Assembly (NCBI GenBank): GCA_902363255.1
Contig: CABIZO010000012.1
Coordinates: forward strand, 1 to 36,456
Origin: Peptostreptococcaceae bacterium
Lineage (GTDB): Bacteria > Bacillota > Clostridia > Peptostreptococcales > Peptostreptococcaceae
Reading direction: 5' to 3'
Length of the DNA: 36,456 bases
Position 1 is the stretch's first letter. Every line of letters begins with the position of its first letter. A model generated the notes under the pieces. The model saw nothing but the letters and a program-made list of their open reading frames with translations, searched no databases and was not told where the DNA came from. Positions 30,610 to 36,456 of the stretch are shown here, piece after piece. Both the position numbers and the translations under genes were made by a program.

Positions 30610-30735
30610 ATGAATAGAATAGATTGCAGTAAAAATTTAGCAATAAAAATAATGATGCTAAATGAAGGGAATAAAAAAACTGTATTAAATGTTTTAGAAA
30701 CTTTGAAAAAAAGTGAAAAAACTAAAACAAATTAA
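30610..30735 (+). CDS. First early-operon gene, 41-aa peptide
   Basis: ATG 30610 follows GAGGTGAT, and TAA 30733-30735 stops it. The sequence NRIDCSKNLAIKIMMLNEGN with a Lys-rich end is helical. It has the position of a Cro gene but no helix-turn-helix. It may be an antirepressor or regulator. No family is recognised. Confidence 0.6.
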   Translation: MNRIDCSKNLAIKIMMLNEGNKKTVLNVLETLKKSEKTKTN

Positions 30736-30736
30736 A

Positions 30737-30809
30737 TTGTTAATATCTATTACAAGTCTAAAAAAAGTCCGAATATGGACTTTAAAGGACTTGTAATAGA
30801 TATTAACAA
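30737..30809. repeat. Large cruciform upstream of the HUH Rep gene, candidate double-strand origin
   Basis: Arms of 22 bp (30737-30758 with 30788-30809; TTGTTAATATCTATTACAAG and two more bases) are perfectly complementary. The 29-nt loop holds a second perfect hairpin, AAAGTCC-gaatat-GGACTTT (30764-30783). It lies 31 bp before the Rep start. HUH initiators recognise and nick hairpin-associated sites next to their gene, so it is the best candidate origin. No T-run follows, so it is not a plain terminator. Confidence 0.75.
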
Positions 30810-30840
30810 GTTGACGAAAAAGAAACTGGGGATTAGTAAT

Positions 30841-31686
30841 ATGACAAGAAAGAAAAGAAAGTATATAGAAAGTGACTATGAAAGATTACATGATTTAAAA
30901 CTTAATTTAGAAGATGTTATAGAACATAAGATTGAGATAAGAAACAAATGTAATTATGTAACAAAAACAGTTACATCAGGACCAATAAGAGAAATTGAAA
31001 TATATCCAGTTTATAAAAAAAATGAAATACCTGATGAATGGAAACCTAAAAAGAGTAAAGAAGCTCAAAGGAACTTGAATGATAAAAATGCTAGAAAAAA
31101 TTTAATAAGACTTATTAATACAAATTTTAAAAATGGAGATTATTTAATAACTCTTAATTACTCAGAAGATAATTTACCAATAGATCATGAAGTAGCAAAA
31201 AAGAATATGCAAAATTTTATTAGAAGGTTAAATTATCAACTGAAAAAAAGAAATTTAGAAAAAGCAAAATATATATACATAACAGAGCATTCAATAAAAA
31301 AGAAAATTAGATGTCATCATCATTTAATTATTAGTACAAGTCTTCCAATAGATGAAGTAGAAGCTTTATGGAAGCTTGGTAGAAGAAATAATATGAAGAA
31401 GCTGAACTGTGATGAATTAGGTTTAACAGGTATAGCAACTTACTTAACAAAAGACCCAGCAGGCAAAAAAAGATGGTGTAGTAGTAACAATCTTAAAAAG
31501 CCTGTAGTTACAAAAAGTAATACTAAGTTTAGTAAAAAAAGAGTACATACAATGACAAGGTTCCAGCATCTTATAAAAACTGATATGGAAAAAAACAATC
31601 CTGGATATGTGCTAGTAGATTATGAAATTCTAATAAACAAATTTAACGGAAGGCCTTACATCTATACACGAATGAGGAGGCTATGA
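30841..31686 (+). CDS. HUH-type rolling-circle replication initiator, 281 aa
   Basis: It nicks one strand at the origin through a tyrosine and starts rolling-circle synthesis. Motif 1 is YLITLNYSED (~101-110). The metal-binding HUH is CHHHLIIS (His159-His161). The catalytic tyrosine is in ATYLTKDP (Y201-x-x-K204), a single-Tyr arrangement. A basic N-terminus and basic C-terminal domain flank it. ATG 30841 is chosen after GGGGATT; ATG 30775 is inside the loop hairpin and has no ribosome binding site. It is the first large early gene. Confidence 0.9.
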   Translation: MTRKKRKYIESDYERLHDLKLNLEDVIEHKIEIRNKCNYVTKTVTSGPIREIEIYPVYKKNEIPDEWKPKKSKEAQRNLNDKNARKNLIRLINTNFKNGDYLITLNYSEDNLPIDHEVAKKNMQNFIRRLNYQLKKRNLEKAKYIYITEHSIKKKIRCHHHLIISTSLPIDEVEALWKLGRRNNMKKLNCDELGLTGIATYLTKDPAGKKRWCSSNNLKKPVVTKSNTKFSKKRVHTMTRFQHLIKTDMEKNNPGYVLVDYEILINKFNGRPYIYTRMRRL

Positions 31687-31700
31687 CAGGGGGAAAGAAG

Positions 31701-32684
31701 ATGATTATAAGTAAACATGTAACTCATGTACTTGATAAGGGCTCAAAAATTATTTTGAATGATTTTGAAGGCAAAAATAATTTAAGTATAGAGAGATTTA
31801 TACAAAAACAAGTAAAAAAAGTTCTAAAGCATGACTTACTTAGAAAAGCAAAGTTTCTTGACTATGAAAATAATATAATTAGAAATTGTTGCGATATTAT
31901 AATCGAGGATAAAGACAATTTTTTAAGTAGTTCAAAAGAAATAGCAAGTTACTTTTATGAATTAATGACAGAAAGTGGAGATATAGAGTCATGTGATTTA
32001 TTAGTTGCTTCTATACTTATAAAAGATAAAAGCTATGTAGCTATTTTGAAGCTTGATTATAAGAAAATGCACAATCATAAGATAGATTTTGAAGATGAAA
32101 AATTTAATATTCAAATTATTGAGAATGAGATAGCTATTCAAAGTACATCAGTAAAACAAGCAGCAATAGTAGAGATTAATTCTTTAGAAATATACGACTT
32201 ATATGTTTTAGATGTTGAAGCAGAAAAAATAGGAGAAACAGGAGTATTTACTAAAAAGTTTCTTAATGCTGAAACGATAGAAGATGAAGCATATAAAACA
32301 AAACAATTCATCAGACTAAGTAATGTTTGGATAAATAATGCTATTCCAGATTCTCTAGAAGCTGAAAAAATAAGAGAAGCTAGAAATTATATGTTAAAAG
32401 AACGTAGCGTGATGGATTTAGATGAGTTCTCAGAAAGAGCATTAGATTATGAGCAAGATAAACTATTCAAAAGATTTTGTGAAAACTATGAACTTGAAAA
32501 CTTTACTATAGATAAGAATGTAGTAGAAAATAAACTGAAAAAAAGAAAAATAGGAACTTTTTCAGGATTTGAAATATCAGGGCGATTAGAAGATTTTTCT
32601 GATAACATGAAGTTCAAAATTGAAAGAAACACAGATGGATCATGTGACTTAATAATAAAGAATGTTGATTTCTATGAAAAATAG
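31701..32684 (+). CDS. Nucleoid-associated protein, NdpA (37-kDa) family, 327 aa
   Basis: The N-terminal MIISKHVTHVLDKGSKIIL, a central beta region with YVAILKLDYKKM, then QAAIVEIN, and the C-terminal FCENYELENFTID segment follow the NA37/NdpA pattern. Family members bind DNA or nucleoid. In phages the role is unclear and may be host nucleoid takeover or protection of replicating DNA. ATG 31701 follows AGGGGG. A start at 31683 overlapping the rep stop is possible but the ribosome site is too close. Confidence 0.85.
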   Translation: MIISKHVTHVLDKGSKIILNDFEGKNNLSIERFIQKQVKKVLKHDLLRKAKFLDYENNIIRNCCDIIIEDKDNFLSSSKEIASYFYELMTESGDIESCDLLVASILIKDKSYVAILKLDYKKMHNHKIDFEDEKFNIQIIENEIAIQSTSVKQAAIVEINSLEIYDLYVLDVEAEKIGETGVFTKKFLNAETIEDEAYKTKQFIRLSNVWINNAIPDSLEAEKIREARNYMLKERSVMDLDEFSERALDYEQDKLFKRFCENYELENFTIDKNVVENKLKKRKIGTFSGFEISGRLEDFSDNMKFKIERNTDGSCDLIIKNVDFYEK

Positions 32685-32703
32685 AAAGTATAGAGAGGTA
32701 AAT

Positions 32704-32877
32704 ATGAATAAATTTCAAAAGGTAGCCGTTCAAATAGCTAAAGATGATATTAAAAAAGGGAATTCTTATAGATTTAGAGAGATTAGGAATGCATGTTATG
32801 CAGAGTTTAAAGCTAATAAAGTGCCAATTAAAAAAGCACTTGGTTTCAAAAATTGGAAGAAGACATTAGATATTTAG
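32704..32877 (+). CDS. Small basic early protein, 57 aa
   Basis: ATG 32704 follows AGAGAGG. The sequence NKFQKVAVQIAKDDIKKGNSY then FREIRNACYAEFKANK is helical and very basic (pI high). It is probably a nucleic-acid-binding or regulatory phage protein. The segment KALGFKNWKKTLDI at the end is conserved in small clostridial phage proteins by my recollection. An upstream in-frame start within the ndpA-like gene is less likely. Confidence 0.65.
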   Translation: MNKFQKVAVQIAKDDIKKGNSYRFREIRNACYAEFKANKVPIKKALGFKNWKKTLDI

Positions 32878-32898
32878 AATAAATCAAGGGTGGAGCTT

Positions 32899-33045
32899 AT
32901 GATAGAGAAATTAAAAGAAAATCTAAATAATTTATGTTATGAACTAGGTCTTGATAATGAAGTTGTACTAAAAGCAAGTCAACATTTAGATAGATACATA
33001 GTAGAGGAACAAAGGAAAAAGTTAAATGAAATAAAAGGTAATTAG
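32899..33045 (+). CDS. Spo0E-like aspartyl-phosphate phosphatase peptide, 48 aa
   Basis: The two-helix pattern LKENLNNLCYELGLDNEVVL then KASQHLDRYIVEEQRKK contains the family signature S-Q-H-L-D (SxxLD). Spo0E-type peptides remove phosphate from Spo0A-P and delay sporulation. The length is normal. A GTGGAG site precedes ATG 32899. The location in the early phage operon suggests that the phage delays host sporulation during infection or lysogeny. Binding to another response regulator is an alternative. Confidence 0.85.
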   Translation: MIEKLKENLNNLCYELGLDNEVVLKASQHLDRYIVEEQRKKLNEIKGN

Positions 33046-33053
33046 GTGATGTT

Positions 33054-33206
33054 ATGAATATATTAGAAACTGCAGAAAGATTAAAAGATAAAGCTGAAGA
33101 AATAGCAAAGGAAAAAGGAATCACAGTTCAAGAAGCATACTTTGAAGCATTAGAAGATCTAAAAGATTTTGGGAATAAAGCAATAAAAGATTTTGAGAAA
33201 ATATGA
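33054..33206 (+). CDS. 50-aa helical peptide, probably truncated by TGA
   Basis: ATG 33054 follows TTAGGTGAT. The peptide is helical and acidic/basic (LETAERLKDKAEEIAKEKGI, then EAYFEALEDLKDFGN). It ends at TGA 33204-33206. The same frame continues for 27 further sense codons (ITIEALEKIPIAEIEDLKDI) to TAA 33288-33290, right before the next gene's ribosome site. This suggests an original 78-aa gene that has a nonsense mutation, or read-through. Function unknown. Confidence 0.6.
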   Translation: MNILETAERLKDKAEEIAKEKGITVQEAYFEALEDLKDFGNKAIKDFEKI

Positions 33207-33293
33207 AAGATAACAATAGAAGCATTAGAGAAAATACCAATAGCAGAAATAGAAGACTTAAAAGACATTGCAAAAAATGGGGAGGAATAAAAA

Positions 33294-33476
33294 ATGTTAT
33301 TAGTAAAAATTAAATCAAATAAAACAAAAAAAGAAGTTAGATATAAGACTAATAGAAATTTGTATCAAGAATTAAAGTATTTGAAATTTAGAGGTGCAGA
33401 AATATTAAATTTAAATTTCTATGGTGAAAGTCAAAGCTGGGGTAAATGTAAAGAACTAATAGTTATTACTAAATAA
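33294..33476 (+). CDS. Hypothetical 60-aa protein
   Basis: A GGGGAGG site lies before ATG 33294. It is a basic beta-alpha protein: LLVKIKSNKTKKEVRYKTNR, an aromatic helix, then GAEILNLNFYGESQSW and KELIVITK. No motif is known. It is an early-operon accessory gene. Confidence 0.65.
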   Translation: MLLVKIKSNKTKKEVRYKTNRNLYQELKYLKFRGAEILNLNFYGESQSWGKCKELIVITK

Positions 33477-33492
33477 AGGAGATTATCAGAGA

Positions 33493-33660
33493 ATGAAACA
33501 AGGAAAGAAACTAACTAGAAAAATGATTAAGTTTCTAGAAGACAAGGGGCTTAATCCAAGTGACTACCTAGTAGAAAGAAAGACCTCTACGGAAGTAGGA
33601 TTTATACATAAAGAAAGTAAGCAAGTAATTTATTTCAAATGTGATTGGGGGAAGATTTAA
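33493..33660 (+). CDS. DUF6906-like small protein, 55 aa
   Basis: The pattern KQGKKLTRKMIKFLEDKGLN, then PSDYLVERKTSTEVGFIHKE, is a recurrent clostridial phage/prophage protein (MKQGKxLTRxxKxxLxxxGLxPxxWLVxxE). I recall it as DUF6906. Its function is unknown. The stop overlaps the next start (TAATG). Confidence 0.75.
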   Translation: MKQGKKLTRKMIKFLEDKGLNPSDYLVERKTSTEVGFIHKESKQVIYFKCDWGKI

Positions 33661-33962
33661 TGATTTTAGGACTATGCACTAAAAAAGAGTTAATGAGACA
33701 AGTTAACAGAGAAAAAGTAAAGTCATACAAAAATGGCTATAGTGATGCAACAGATACAATAAATTATTTATACGAAGAAATAGATTTTAAGGATGAACAG
33801 ATCCATGCACTTGTAAAAGAAAATAGAAGTCTTAAAAGAGAAATAAGAGAAGAAAGGCATGAAGCAGTTAGAAGAATAAGAGCTATAGCTAAAAGAACTA
33901 AAAAAGATAGAGTTAAGAAAAAGTGTGAAGCTAGATTAGATGAAATAGCACTAAATAAGTAA
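33660..33962 (+). CDS. Coiled-coil early protein, 100 aa
   Basis: ATG 33660 is taken after GGGGGAAG; the TAATG overlap shows translational coupling. After a short start (ILGLCTKKELMRQV) there is a long charged helix (DEQIHALVKENRSLKREIRE and EERHEAVRRIRAIAKRTKKD), strongly basic at the end. Probably an oligomeric DNA- or protein-binding factor. No family is recognised. Confidence 0.65.
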   Translation: MILGLCTKKELMRQVNREKVKSYKNGYSDATDTINYLYEEIDFKDEQIHALVKENRSLKREIREERHEAVRRIRAIAKRTKKDRVKKKCEARLDEIALNK

Positions 33963-33972
33963 GGTGGTAAAA

Positions 33973-34158
33973 ATGATAAAAAATAAAAGATGTACTAAGT
34001 TTGAATTAGATGAAAATACAGGAAAATGTAAGTATTACGGTGGAAGCTTAAAACATATATCAGCTTGTTATGATTATTGTAAAAAGAGAAGAAAAAATAA
34101 AAAGAATAAAACTCAAATGATTTTAGATGAATGCTATATAGAAGCAATTATAGGTTAA
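33973..34158 (+). CDS. Four-cysteine small protein, 61 aa
   Basis: It contains CTKFELDENTGKCKYYGG and ISACYDYCKKRRK, four Cys that may hold one zinc, then a very basic stretch. ATG 33973 is better than GTG 33964 after AAGGTGG. Probably a nucleic-acid-binding accessory protein. Function unknown. Confidence 0.65.
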   Translation: MIKNKRCTKFELDENTGKCKYYGGSLKHISACYDYCKKRRKNKKNKTQMILDECYIEAIIG

Positions 34159-34202
34159 AAAATTATGGTAACGACATATATGTCGAGAGCAAGGAGATAT
34201 AC

Positions 34203-34385
34203 ATGGAAATAAAATTGAGTAAAGAGAGTGCAAGTATTTTATATGTATTTGTTGTAAATACAAATGGCCTATATTTACAAGAAGCTCTAGGTGATTTATT
34301 TAAAGAAGAATATATTAAAGAATTAAATGCAGTTTTCGGAGAGATATATAGACAAATATCAAGTAAGCAAAAAGTGGAGGAATAG
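34203..34385 (+). CDS. Hypothetical 60-aa helical protein
   Basis: ATG 34203 follows AAGGAGAT. The protein is helical (SKESASILYVFVVNTNG, then LQEALGDLFKEEYIKELNAV) with a polar end. It is directly upstream of ssb (2-bp gap) and may act with replication. No known motif. Confidence 0.6.
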   Translation: MEIKLSKESASILYVFVVNTNGLYLQEALGDLFKEEYIKELNAVFGEIYRQISSKQKVEE

Positions 34386-34387
34386 AA

Positions 34388-34813
34388 ATGAATAGTGTTG
34401 TATTAGTTGGAAGATTAACAAAAGACCCAGAATTAAGATATTTGCCAGGCGAAGGAACACCAGTTATTAATTTTACTATAGCAATAAATAGACCATACAA
34501 AAATAAAAATGGTGAAAGTGAAGCTGATTACTTTTTTATAGAAGCTTGGAATAAACAAGCAGAGAATATAGCTCAATACTGTATGAAAGGAAGTTTAGTA
34601 GCAGTTCAAGGGAGTTTAAAAAATGACAGATACACTGAACATGAACAAACAAGAACTATAACAAAAGTAAGAGCTAATCAAGTTACTTTTTTATCTAGTA
34701 AATCAAATAGTAGCGAAGGTGGAGCGCCTACATTTACGCCAAGTTTTGAAGCACCACAAGGATTAGATCCTAATGGGTTCCAGGCTATAGATGATGATGA
34801 AATACCATTTTAG
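34388..34813 (+). CDS. ssb: Single-stranded DNA-binding protein, 141 aa
   Basis: It covers ssDNA in replication. The OB-fold starts with MNSVVLVGRLTKDPELRYLPG and shows DYFFIEAWNKQAENIAQYC and GSLVAVQGSLKNDRY. The C-terminal acidic tip DDDEIPF is the usual protein-interaction tail. The size is typical. It is part of the early operon with the HUH Rep, whose rolling-circle product it would bind. Confidence 0.97.
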   Translation: MNSVVLVGRLTKDPELRYLPGEGTPVINFTIAINRPYKNKNGESEADYFFIEAWNKQAENIAQYCMKGSLVAVQGSLKNDRYTEHEQTRTITKVRANQVTFLSSKSNSSEGGAPTFTPSFEAPQGLDPNGFQAIDDDEIPF

Positions 34814-34857
34814 ATATGAAATATAATTTTTATTTAATGTTATGGAGGATAATTAAC

Positions 34858-35232
34858 ATGGCTAGGTCATATGCAAGACACAAGTATAAAAAAATAAGAA
34901 AAGAATTTAAAGCTGATATGAAAAAGGTACTAAAAGAGAATAGAGCTTTAGGAATGGCTATATTAAATACTTATGTAGCAGATAAACACAGAACCCATAT
35001 ACATAAGATGTGGCACTTGCTAGGAACACAATATAAAGATGCATGGAAAGGATATTGCAAAAGTGGATTACATGGGAAAGTGCTTTGTGGAGATGAAAAT
35101 TTATATGACACACTTTATTTTAGTGGATATGAAGAAATAAGAAACAAATATTATAGAAATCTACCAGAAAGAATAGCATTTGGAGAAATTCATGGAATAG
35201 TAATTAAATGTGTAAATGGTGAAGAAATATAA
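34858..35232 (+). CDS. Hypothetical basic phage protein, 124 aa
   Basis: ATG 34858 follows ATGGAGGAT. The N-terminus is very basic (ARSYARHKYKKIRKEFKADM); the rest has conserved-looking aromatic and His residues (THIHKMWHLLGTQYKDAWKG, FGEIHGIVIK). It may be a DNA-associated protein. No family is recognised. A ~78-bp AT-rich gap follows without features. Confidence 0.65.
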   Translation: MARSYARHKYKKIRKEFKADMKKVLKENRALGMAILNTYVADKHRTHIHKMWHLLGTQYKDAWKGYCKSGLHGKVLCGDENLYDTLYFSGYEEIRNKYYRNLPERIAFGEIHGIVIKCVNGEEI

Positions 35233-35310
35233 ATAAAATAATTCATTTATTTTAGAACTAAAGTATATAGAAAACAAAGAGCTATAGGAATAAAGAAGGA
35301 GCATTACAAA

Positions 35311-35550
35311 ATGAATATAGATATAAAAATAAAAAAAGAATATATAGATTGTGGAGATTTAGTTTACTCTAAAGTATTAAATGAAGCTGGATTTGTTGGT
35401 CATATAAATGACAATTATTATTTTTTAGATAAAAATAATTTTGAAAATCGTTCAAATGCATACAAAAGCTTAGAAGAATTAATATCTAAAGTTGAATTAG
35501 AAATAGTAGCAAAGAATAAAGAGTTAAATGTTGGAATTAAAAAGTATTAG
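35311..35550 (+). CDS. Hypothetical 79-aa protein
   Basis: AAGGAGCAT precedes ATG 35311. The sequence IDCGDLVYSKVLNEAGFVGH, then NYYFLDKNNF, has a beta pattern; the end is helical (LEELISKVELEIVAKNKEL). Function unknown. Part of the distal early operon. Confidence 0.65.
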   Translation: MNIDIKIKKEYIDCGDLVYSKVLNEAGFVGHINDNYYFLDKNNFENRSNAYKSLEELISKVELEIVAKNKELNVGIKKY

Positions 35551-35584
35551 ATTCATTTAGAAAAAATATAATGGGGGGAGAATT

Positions 35585-35770
35585 ATGGCAAGAAAAAAAT
35601 ACACTAAAGCTAAAAGCATATATGAAACTAAAACGGAGCTTGATGGAACAATAGCGGAAAATAATCCCGTTAAAAATATCAAAATGAGTAAAAAGAAATT
35701 TAAAGAATACATAGATGGTTTAGGTACAAGAGAAGTTAAGTTTATTCGTAAAGAAGAGGAATCAAGATGA
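35585..35770 (+). CDS. Hypothetical 61-aa basic protein
   Basis: A very strong GGGGGGAG site is before ATG 35585. It is lysine-rich at both ends (ARKKYTKAKSIYETKTEL and MSKKKFKEYIDGL) without a known motif. The stop overlaps the next gene by 4 bp, which shows translational coupling. Confidence 0.65.
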   Translation: MARKKYTKAKSIYETKTELDGTIAENNPVKNIKMSKKKFKEYIDGLGTREVKFIRKEEESR

Positions 35771-36009
35771 TAAATAGAACAGAAAAAGCTGTAAATTTAA
35801 TAATCACTTATATAAATAATATAAGGCTAAAAAATACTTCAAAAAGTCATATAGATGGAATTGAGTTTGAGTTTAGAGACAAAGAGGACTGTTATAAAAC
35901 AGATGAATTTAAGCAGCTATTAGATGATTATTGTAAAAAGAATAATATTACTTATGAAATGAATGAAGTAAGTGAACGTGTAGCATATTTTAAAATGAAG
36001 CTTAATTAA
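35767..36009 (+). CDS. Hypothetical 80-aa protein
   Basis: It overlaps the former gene by 4 bp. It starts INRTEKAVNLIITYINNIRL, followed by a beta-rich acidic part (GIEFEFRDKEDCY) and a final VSERVAYFKMKLN. No motif is recognised. Confidence 0.65.
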   Translation: MINRTEKAVNLIITYINNIRLKNTSKSHIDGIEFEFRDKEDCYKTDEFKQLLDDYCKKNNITYEMNEVSERVAYFKMKLN

Positions 36010-36059
36010 CTATAGGAATAACTAAAGATAAAATGCATATTTATTCGGAGGATATATAA

Positions 36060-36456
36060 ATGAAGCAAAATATGATAAGACACTTTTTAAATTTATATAA
36101 AAATGGTGGTACGATGATTAAGGCAGTTTTAGATGAAAATAATATTGCCTTATGTGATGGACATTTATTTTTTATACAAGATAGAGAAGAAATGCTATTA
36201 AATGAAAAGATATTTAAAGAATTAACATATGAAACAGAAGAAAAAAATATATTTTTGAAATTTATTAATGGTGAAAATTATGAAGAAGCAAGAATAGCTT
36301 GTTATTTACCTACTTATAGAAAGAATAAGTACAATACTTTACTAAAAAGTAAAAATATAAAAGTTATATTAAATAAATACTTCCTGGATCTATTTGACTA
36401 TGAAAAATTAGAAATAAAAAGTGATACTGAAATAGTTAAAGTTTATGATTCTAAAG
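36060..36456 (+). CDS. 5' part of a hypothetical protein that spans the circle junction (151 aa in total)
   Basis: ATG 36060 follows CGGAGGAT. The frame stays open to the window end and continues in phase at base 1 after merging the 124-base overlap, with stop at 183. Unique coding is 36060-36332 plus 1-183. The N-terminal part has a strand-turn pattern (MIKAVLDENNIALCDGHLFF) and a helix (YEEARIACYLPTYRKNKYN). No known family. Confidence 0.85.
   Translation, partial: MKQNMIRHFLNLYKNGGTMIKAVLDENNIALCDGHLFFIQDREEMLLNEKIFKELTYETEEKNIFLKFINGENYEEARIACYLPTYRKNKYNTLLKSKNIKVILNKYFLDLFDYEKLEIKSDTEIVKVYDSK
36333..36456. repeat. Terminal overlap copy 2 (identical to 1-124)
   Basis: An exact copy of bases 1-124. 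Merging gives a 36,332-bp circle and completes the junction gene. Confidence 0.95.

Noticed and set aside
30775..30840. Longer form of the HUH Rep from ATG 30775
   Set aside because: This ATG is in the loop hairpin of the cruciform, has no ribosome site, and ATG 30841 has GGGGATT.
20092..31000. Integrase, attP and CRISPR array
   Set aside because: I looked for tyrosine or serine recombinase signatures and for regularly spaced repeats. None were seen. The AT-rich repeats at 22.2 kb are a centromere, not a CRISPR.
1..36456. The 124-bp identical ends as true terminal repeats of the virion DNA
   Set aside because: They fall inside one gene that is restored by merging, and the cos-type gene order does not need terminal repeats. 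An assembly overlap of a circle is simpler.
1..36456. tRNA or rRNA genes
   Set aside because: No TTCGA-type T-loop with matching acceptor stem and no rRNA-like sequence was noticed. A tRNA scan would be needed to exclude a divergent one.

Overview
The window is a complete, circularly closed temperate siphophage genome of the HK97-like type that appears to live as an extrachromosomal phage-plasmid in a low-GC Firmicute of the class Clostridia. The base composition is very AT-rich with strong AGGAGG-type ribosome binding sites. Several families (TcdE/UtxA-type holin, P27 terminase small subunit, full-length LexA, Spo0E-like peptide, Clostridioides-style type I toxin architecture) point to Clostridium or Peptostreptococcaceae, but I cannot name the species. 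The last 124 bases repeat the first 124 exactly, so the unique circle is 36,332 bp and one gene (36060 to the end, continued at 1-183) spans the junction.

Layout. (i) 30.6 kb through the junction to 2.5 kb, plus strand: early operon from a repressor-controlled promoter. It holds an HUH rolling-circle Rep preceded by a large cruciform, an NdpA-like nucleoid protein, a Spo0E-like sporulation phosphatase peptide, SSB, many small unknown genes, a VRR-NUC nuclease, a dUTPase and an ArpU/RinA-type late regulator. (ii) 2.5-20.1 kb, plus strand: late region in canonical order. It runs HNH, putative cos, terS, terL, portal, protease, capsid, connectors, tail tube, tail chaperones with a textbook -1 frameshift signal, tape measure, a 1326-aa tail fibre with collagen-like segments and an S74 chaperone, holin, and amidase. 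(iii) 20.2-28.1 kb, mostly minus strand: plasmid-lifestyle and lysogeny region. It holds an AbrB-like regulator, a candidate new type I toxin-antitoxin locus, parC-parR-parM segregation, an HTH/RHH DNA-binding protein, a lone IS605-type tnpB, two secreted proteins sharing a C-terminal domain, a second type I toxin-antitoxin locus, and a theta-type Rep with internal iterons and an antisense RNA in its leader. (iv) 28.4-30.6 kb: the lysogeny switch, with LexA, a beta-class DNA methyltransferase and an XRE repressor with divergent promoters.

How it works together (inference). No integrase or excisionase is visible. The lysogen would be kept as a plasmid by the iteron Rep, ParMR and one or two RNA-regulated addiction modules. 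The XRE repressor would shut the early promoter, and phage LexA may tie the state to DNA damage. On induction the HUH Rep operon would replicate the genome, the ArpU-like factor would turn on the late genes, and cos packaging and lysis would follow. The Spo0E-like peptide suggests the phage also influences host entry into sporulation.
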